Source of the DNA: Planctomycetaceae bacterium
GTDB taxonomy: Bacteria; Planctomycetota; Planctomycetia; Planctomycetales; Planctomycetaceae
DNA: 46,479 nucleotides
Assembly: GCA_020426515.1 (NCBI GenBank)
Contig: JAGQPW010000011.1
Span: 10,466 to 56,944, forward strand
Direction: 5' to 3'
A program made the translations under genes and the position numbers. A model generated the notes under the pieces. It was not told the origin of the DNA. It saw only the letters and a program-made list of their open reading frames with translations, and did no database searches. Below are positions 41,977-46,479 of the stretch, in pieces; position 1 is the stretch's first letter, and the number at the start of each line of letters is the position of its first letter.

Positions 41977-42999
41977 ATGATTCGCTCGTTCAACGTTCGT
42001 CTGCTGTTGCCACTGCTGGTTGTGGCGGCATTGCTGATCGCGTGGCGATCAGTCGCGAGACGAAACGACGATGCGCTGGTCGTCTATTGCGCTCATGACC
42101 TGATGTTCGCGCAGGAGATCTTGGACGACTTCGAACGCGCCACCGGAATTCAGGTGGCCGTCGTTGGCGATACCGAAGCAACCAAGTCCCTTGGGCTGGT
42201 CCAGCGGATCATTCGTGAGAAGCGGTATCCACAGTGCGATGTCTTCTGGAACAACCAGCTGCTCGGCACAATGCAATTGGCTGAGGAAGGGCTGCTGGAA
42301 CCGTATATGGGACCAGGGTTCAGGCGGATTCCGGAACAGTACAAAGATCGCTCAGGACTTTGGACCGGTTTCGCTGGCCGGCTGCGGGTGTGGATCGTCA
42401 ATCGCGAATTGATGGAACCGACCGAAGAAGCCATCGCTGCCGTGGAACAGGCCGACAATCTCGCCGCGATGTGTATCGCCCAGCCGATCTACGGGACGAC
42501 CCTGTCGCATTGCAGCATCTTGTGGGAACGATGGGGAGCTGAGCACTTTCAGGAGTGGTATCGCAGCTTTCAGCAGCGTGGAGGACGCATCGTTCCCGGT
42601 AATGCCACGGTGAAAAATCTTGTCGCCGAGGGGGTCTGCCAGCTGGGCTGGACCGACACCGATGATTATTTCGTCGGACGCGATGCCGGGGCCCCTGTCG
42701 AATTGCTGCCGATTCGCGTTGACGGGAAAACGATCTGCATTCCGAACAGCGTTGCCATTGTTCGCGGAACACAGCGCAAGGACGCTGCACAGAAACTCAT
42801 CGACTATCTGCTGTCGGCGGAAGTGGAACTCAAACTGGCTCAGTCCGAGGCCCGTCAGATTCCGCTGGGCCATGTGGATGAAGCACAGATCCCGGAGGAG
42901 GTTCGCCCGCTCGTGGAATGGGCGCGAGAGGGACACGATCTCCGCACGTATGCCGCAGCGCGTATGGCCTGCCTTGAATGGCTGCTGGATCAGCCTTAG
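41977..42999 (+). CDS. ABC importer substrate-binding protein, ferric-iron type
   Basis: A 340-residue extracellular solute-binding protein. Residues 6-24 form a signal or N-terminal anchor (LLLPLLVVAALLIAW) with no lipobox. The mature protein starts VVYCAHDLMFAQEILDDFERATGIQV, typical of the Fe(III)/thiamine/putrescine-like binding protein group. It continues CDVFWNNQLLGTMQLAEEGLLEPY, TGFAGRLRVWIVNRE and the hinge-like KNLVAEGVCQLGWTDTDDYF. Such proteins deliver ferric iron or similar ligands to a membrane permease, which is encoded next. The stop overlaps the permease's ribosome site. The substrate is not proven; iron is the leading candidate from family resemblance. Confidence 0.85.
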   Translation: MIRSFNVRLLLPLLVVAALLIAWRSVARRNDDALVVYCAHDLMFAQEILDDFERATGIQVAVVGDTEATKSLGLVQRIIREKRYPQCDVFWNNQLLGTMQLAEEGLLEPYMGPGFRRIPEQYKDRSGLWTGFAGRLRVWIVNRELMEPTEEAIAAVEQADNLAAMCIAQPIYGTTLSHCSILWERWGAEHFQEWYRSFQQRGGRIVPGNATVKNLVAEGVCQLGWTDTDDYFVGRDAGAPVELLPIRVDGKTICIPNSVAIVRGTQRKDAAQKLIDYLLSAEVELKLAQSEARQIPLGHVDEAQIPEEVRPLVEWAREGHDLRTYAAARMACLEWLLDQP

Positions 43000-43004
43000 G
43001 AGGT
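42998..43004 (+). promoter_or_regulatory. Shine-Dalgarno site deciding the permease start
   Basis: AGGAGGT overlaps the stop of the binding-protein gene (42997-42999) and lies three bases before TTG at 43008. It is one of the strongest ribosome sites in the window. It supports a TTG start over the ATG at 42978, which is inside the previous gene, although the spacing is tight. Confidence 0.6.
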
Positions 43005-43007
43005 CCC

Positions 43008-44453
43008 TTGGGAGGAGAGCAGCAGCATTGGCTGGCACTGGGCTGCTCATTGCTGCGCGGTCTGCTGATTGCAGTTGTCGCACTCCCCATTGCTCATGCC
43101 GTTCAGCGCCAGTGGTGTAGACGAGGAGGCATCGCCTGGGGCCTGCTCCTGCTGCCGATGCTGACGCCAGGCTTGCTGATCGGCTATTGCTATCGCGACA
43201 CGGCGATGGCCTGGATTGCGTCTCCATGGCGGACGGAGATGTTGTACGACCTGCTGCTGCTGGCGCAGCTGGTTCCCGTGGCGGTCGTGCTGCTGCAACT
43301 GTCTCCGCGTCCTGCGGTCTCTCCGGCCGCAGCCCATTGCGCGGAGCTGTTGAGAGTTCATGAACGTTCGTCTCGTCTCAAACGACTCTGGTGGGGGCGG
43401 GTATGGTTCCATGCACGCGGTGAACGCGATGTGATCATCGCTGCAATTGTCTTTCTGCTTGCGTTTCAGGAAGCCGAGGTCGCCTCGCTGCTGCAGGCCC
43501 GCACTTGGACGGAATGGATCTTCACAAACCAGGCACGCGGCCTGCCTGTGCTCAACACGCTGGAATATGCGAGCCGGGCGATGCTGCTGCAACTTCCGGT
43601 CATCATCCCCGTAGCCCATTGGATCGCCAGGGCAAGCCGGTCGGGCAACTTGCGGTCACGATCTGAATTTGTGACGGGAAGTGCAGCATCTATCTCTCGG
43701 ACTGGTGTCGGATTGTGGCTGCTCATTGCCGCACTTCTTGTGACAGCAATTCCCACCGTTCAGTTGATTCGCGGAGCCGGAACAGGGTGGAGCAACTTGC
43801 TGGATCAACCAGCGCTGGGCGAGGAATTGGGAGACGCAGCACTGCTGGCGACCACAGTGGCACTGCTCACGACGCTCCTCTGTCGCCTGTTGCTGCGTGT
43901 ATCGCGTCTCACATCCTGGGGAATCTGCGTGGCCCTGCTGCCGGGGCTTCTGGGAGCATTGTCGTTGGGAATCACGCTGGCAGCCATTTTTCAAACAGAT
44001 CGACTTGCATTCGCGTACGATACACCGGTGCCCCTGATTCTCGGAGAAGTGTTGTTCCTGTTGCCGCGCGCTCTGCTGGTCTTTGGCTTGTGGGGAGCGG
44101 GGCGAGAGTCTGCGGTTCAACACCTCGCGGAAACGCTGTCCGTTTCCCCTGTTCCGCAGCAGCGGGCTAGGGGGCAGGAGTTGTCGTGGGTGTTACGGGC
44201 ACAGATCTGGTGGTGGGGAGGCTGGCTGATCTTTTTCTGGACGTACTTTGAATTGATGCTGCCTTCATTGCTGGCTCAGCCAGGATTCAATCCGGTTTCG
44301 CTGGTACTGTACAACTTCCTGCACTACGGAAGAATCAATGCCCTGGCTGCCAAACTGTTGTGTGCACTGCTGCTGCCGCTGGGGGCAATGCTTGTGCTGA
44401 CCTCGCTGCGCCGCTGGCGTCCTCATCGCTGGCGTTTGCTGCGTGAGGAGTGA
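43008..44453 (+). CDS. ABC importer permease, ferric-iron type
   Basis: A membrane protein of about 481 residues with some ten to twelve hydrophobic helices in two similar halves, the layout of FbpB/ThiP-type permeases. The first half contains LLLPMLTPGLLIGY and the second LLPGLLGALSLGITLA. The EAA loops that contact the ATPase are poorly conserved (HCAELLRVHERSSRLKRLW in the first half, LAETLSVSPVPQQRARGQEL in the second). The C-terminus is basic (RRWRPHRWRLLREE). I chose TTG at 43008 because of the adjacent AGGAGGT. The gene is tightly packed between the binding protein and the ATPase, indicating one operon. Confidence 0.82.
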   Translation: MGGEQQHWLALGCSLLRGLLIAVVALPIAHAVQRQWCRRGGIAWGLLLLPMLTPGLLIGYCYRDTAMAWIASPWRTEMLYDLLLLAQLVPVAVVLLQLSPRPAVSPAAAHCAELLRVHERSSRLKRLWWGRVWFHARGERDVIIAAIVFLLAFQEAEVASLLQARTWTEWIFTNQARGLPVLNTLEYASRAMLLQLPVIIPVAHWIARASRSGNLRSRSEFVTGSAASISRTGVGLWLLIAALLVTAIPTVQLIRGAGTGWSNLLDQPALGEELGDAALLATTVALLTTLLCRLLLRVSRLTSWGICVALLPGLLGALSLGITLAAIFQTDRLAFAYDTPVPLILGEVLFLLPRALLVFGLWGAGRESAVQHLAETLSVSPVPQQRARGQELSWVLRAQIWWWGGWLIFFWTYFELMLPSLLAQPGFNPVSLVLYNFLHYGRINALAAKLLCALLLPLGAMLVLTSLRRWRPHRWRLLREE

Positions 44454-44487
44454 TACAACCGGCTACCCATCGTCCTTCCATGTCTCC

Positions 44488-46317
44488 ATGACTCGATCCC
44501 TGTGGACATTGCTCAACGTTACGCTCACCGGCGGACCTCGGTCCCGACTGGCTGAGGTGTCGTTGCAGATTTCCTCGGGGACTACGGCAGTGCTCGGGTG
44601 GTCTGGTGCAGGCAAGACGTCGCTGCTGAATCTGCTCGTCGGATTTGAACGCCCTTCCAGCGGGGCGCTCCACGCTGACAGCGCACAGGCATCTACGCGC
44701 CTGCCGCTGTATTGGTCCCCGGCTGATGGGGGGCTCTGGACTCACCTGACCACTCGCGAGCATCTCGCTGCGGTCTGCGATGACCCGGACCCGTGGCTGG
44801 AGCGATTCGATTTGCAGCTTCTGGCAAACTCCCGACCAGAACAACTGTCGCTCGGCGAACAGTCGCGACTCAGCGTGGCTCGGGGACTGGCGGCCAATCC
44901 GCAGGTGCTCGTGCTGGATGAACCACTGATTCATGTCGACTCCGCCCGCATTCGCCGTTACTGGGACGTCATTCGCGACACATGTGACCAGCAGCAGATG
45001 TCGCTGGTCTTTTCGCATCATGATCCCGAACTGGTGCTGCGACAAGCCGATCAAGTGATCTGTCTGGCCGAAGGACGCTGCCGCTGGCAGGGGGAAGTCC
45101 AGGAGCTCTATCAACGTCCCCCGTCTGCAGAGATCGGCTGGTTTCTGGGGCCACTCAACTGGTTTGAATCCGCAGAGGCAACGCGGTGGCTTGGTCGGAA
45201 TTCTGATTCGCCAATCTGCCTGCGACCGGAACAACTCGTTGTGGAGCCGGATGATTCGGGGCCGCTGGTCGTCGAGCGGGCCCGTTTCTGCGGCAGTCTG
45301 GCCGAGGTCGATGTCCATTTGCCGGAATTGTCCGGGCAACAGCGCCGCGTCTACCACCGCCCTGTTCAGTCGACACTCTCTTCCGGAATGCGGGTCTCGC
45401 TGCGAGCATTGTTCGCTCTCTTGTGCTGTGTGACGGCCGGTATGTTGTCTGGCTGCGGCAAGTCAAAGGCTGAGGGGCCGCCAGTGTTGTCCGTATCGGA
45501 GTTTGCGTCGGAGTCGCTGCCAGCAGCGGGAACCAAGCTGCCCGCTCCGCGAGGGATGACCTTCAGCCCTGGCGGTGAACTGCTGGTTCTGGACGATGTG
45601 GGCCGCGTCCTCGTTTATGACGCCAGTGGCGAACTCGACCGGCAGTGGTGGATGCCGGAGTATTCCATCGGTCGGCCCGAGGGAGTCTGCGTTCTGCAGG
45701 ATGGTCGCATCGCGGTCGCCGACACACACTACCATCGGATTGTGTTTTTCGATGACGAGGGGAATGTGACGGGCATGCTGGGTGAATTCGGACGCAACCC
45801 CGGTCAGTTCATCTACACCGTGTCCATCACGCAAGATCCGGATGGTTTTCTGTATGTCGCCGAATATGGAGGTAACGACCGCGTGCAGAAGTTTACCGCC
45901 GATGGTGAATTCGTGATTTCCATCGGAGTGATGGGAGTTGCGGAGGGAGAGTTTCAGCGGCCCAGTGGCGTGGTCTGGCACGAGGGAAAACTGTACGTCG
46001 CCGACTCCATCAACAATCGGGTGCAGGTGTTCCGCGACTCCGGGGAGTTTGAAGGGGTGCTGGCCAGTGCCGAGAGTGCAGGCCTGTACTATCCCTACGA
46101 CATTGCGAAGGGGCCCGATGCGACGTTATATGTCGTGGAATACGGCGCGGGACGCGTTACTCGCTTGGGGTTCGATGGACAGGTTCTCGGACAGTACGGC
46201 GACGAAGGCCGTGGTCCGGGGCAGTTCTGGACTCCTTGGGGATTGGCCGTCAGCAGGGAGGGCGTCATTGTGGTCGCGGATACCGGGAACCGGAGGATGG
46301 TGGAGCTGAAACCATGA
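44488..46317 (+). CDS. ABC ATPase fused in frame to an NHL-propeller lipoprotein
   Basis: A single open frame of 609 residues. Residues 1-235 are an ABC ATPase: Walker A GWSGAGKTS (37-45), signature LSLGEQSR (120-127), Walker B VLVLDEP (140-146) and switch His178. The usual Q-loop Gln is Ala79 and the signature is not LSGGQ, so it is somewhat divergent. Residues 243-305 look like a TOBE domain (ICLRPEQLVV). Directly on its end begins a lipoprotein-type signal (MRVSLRALFALLCC, lipobox LSGC at Cys323). An NHL-repeat beta-propeller follows (RPEGVCVLQDGRIAVADTHY, RPSGVVWHEGKLYVADSINN). An ATG lies at codon 301 (45388), so a separate lipoprotein by internal initiation is possible. I use the ATG at 44488; GTG 44443 is an alternative. 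The stop overlaps the next gene's start (ATGA). Confidence 0.82.
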   Translation: MTRSLWTLLNVTLTGGPRSRLAEVSLQISSGTTAVLGWSGAGKTSLLNLLVGFERPSSGALHADSAQASTRLPLYWSPADGGLWTHLTTREHLAAVCDDPDPWLERFDLQLLANSRPEQLSLGEQSRLSVARGLAANPQVLVLDEPLIHVDSARIRRYWDVIRDTCDQQQMSLVFSHHDPELVLRQADQVICLAEGRCRWQGEVQELYQRPPSAEIGWFLGPLNWFESAEATRWLGRNSDSPICLRPEQLVVEPDDSGPLVVERARFCGSLAEVDVHLPELSGQQRRVYHRPVQSTLSSGMRVSLRALFALLCCVTAGMLSGCGKSKAEGPPVLSVSEFASESLPAAGTKLPAPRGMTFSPGGELLVLDDVGRVLVYDASGELDRQWWMPEYSIGRPEGVCVLQDGRIAVADTHYHRIVFFDDEGNVTGMLGEFGRNPGQFIYTVSITQDPDGFLYVAEYGGNDRVQKFTADGEFVISIGVMGVAEGEFQRPSGVVWHEGKLYVADSINNRVQVFRDSGEFEGVLASAESAGLYYPYDIAKGPDATLYVVEYGAGRVTRLGFDGQVLGQYGDEGRGPGQFWTPWGLAVSREGVIVVADTGNRRMVELKP

Positions 46318-46479
46318 CGTTTCTGCGAAAACTGCTGTCCACAATCGGAAAGGGAATCCGGAGTGCTTTCCCGAGTCCACGGTCCCCGCTGCGCTGGACC
46401 GATGCCTGGCCGCTGCTGCTGTTTTTGATTCTGTATGCGCTGGCCATCGTCACCATTCTTACGCTCGATGACGTGCGGG
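46314..46479 (+). CDS. Start of a membrane protein gene (3' end outside window)
   Basis: An ATG at 46314 overlaps the preceding stop (ATGA), and the frame stays open to the window end (55 codons). The basic N-terminus (MTFLRKLLSTIGKGIRSAF) is followed by a hydrophobic helix (WPLLLFLILYALAIVTILTL). Coupling to the ATPase-NHL gene suggests it belongs to the same operon, perhaps as another permease, but the fragment is too short to assign. Confidence 0.65.
   Translation, partial: MTFLRKLLSTIGKGIRSAFPSPRSPLRWTDAWPLLLFLILYALAIVTILTLDDVR

Overview
The window reads as chromosomal DNA of a planctomycete (order Planctomycetales or close by). The evidence is the gene content: a DUF1559 prepilin-like protein with an H-X9-DG C-terminus followed by a small lipoprotein, a Tat-exported DUF1501 protein, a secreted PPC-domain protein, ExbD next to squalene-cyclase-fold membrane proteins, futalosine-pathway mqnE, arsS, and several small secreted proteins of unknown function. 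GC content is moderately high and even. Genes are compact, GTG/TTG starts are common and Shine-Dalgarno sites are irregular. I see no rRNA, tRNA, CRISPR array, insertion sequence or prophage.

Layout. 1-2.9 kb (+): the end of a PhoD-like phosphatase, then the DUF1559 pseudopilin (with a good sigma70-type promoter) and its lipoprotein. 2.9-10.9 kb (-): XerD-type recombinase, a secreted coiled-coil protein, a secreted protein with a CX4CH motif, arsS, an M14-like/GH105 two-domain secreted enzyme, two small secreted proteins and a cytochrome c'-like protein. 11-15.7 kb (+): M42 aminopeptidase, TPR membrane protein, YhaM-like exoribonuclease, argF. 15.7-18.6 kb: sterol-desaturase-like hydroxylase (-), an SDR (+), a small hypothetical and a PGPGW-type membrane protein (both -). 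18.8-25.3 kb (-): PPC-domain protein, exbD, and two paralogous membrane-anchored terpenoid-cyclase-fold proteins. 25.5-33.3 kb (+): alpha/beta hydrolase, hybrid histidine kinase, DUF1501 protein, STAS membrane protein and a GspE-like ATPase, closed by a strong bidirectional terminator. 33.4-37.4 kb (-): His-rich secreted protein and a mqnE-lutC-cysteine desulfurase operon. 37.7-46.5 kb (+): thrC, a small membrane protein, a rhomboid protease, an SDR, then an ABC importer cluster running off the window end.

Two regions deserve most attention. In the first (18.8-23.1 kb), exbD overlaps by one base (TAATG) a gene for a membrane protein with a Pro-rich linker and a squalene-cyclase-like barrel. 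This protein and its downstream paralogue both carry a TonB-like S-x3-H pair inside the membrane segment, suggesting a proton-motive-force-coupled system in which a barrel domain replaces the usual TonB C-terminus. In the second (44.5-46.3 kb), the ATPase of a ferric-type ABC importer is in one uninterrupted frame with a lipoprotein signal and an NHL beta-propeller, giving either a transmembrane ATPase-propeller fusion or two proteins from one frame by internal initiation. The remaining genes are mostly recognisable housekeeping or planctomycete-typical functions.
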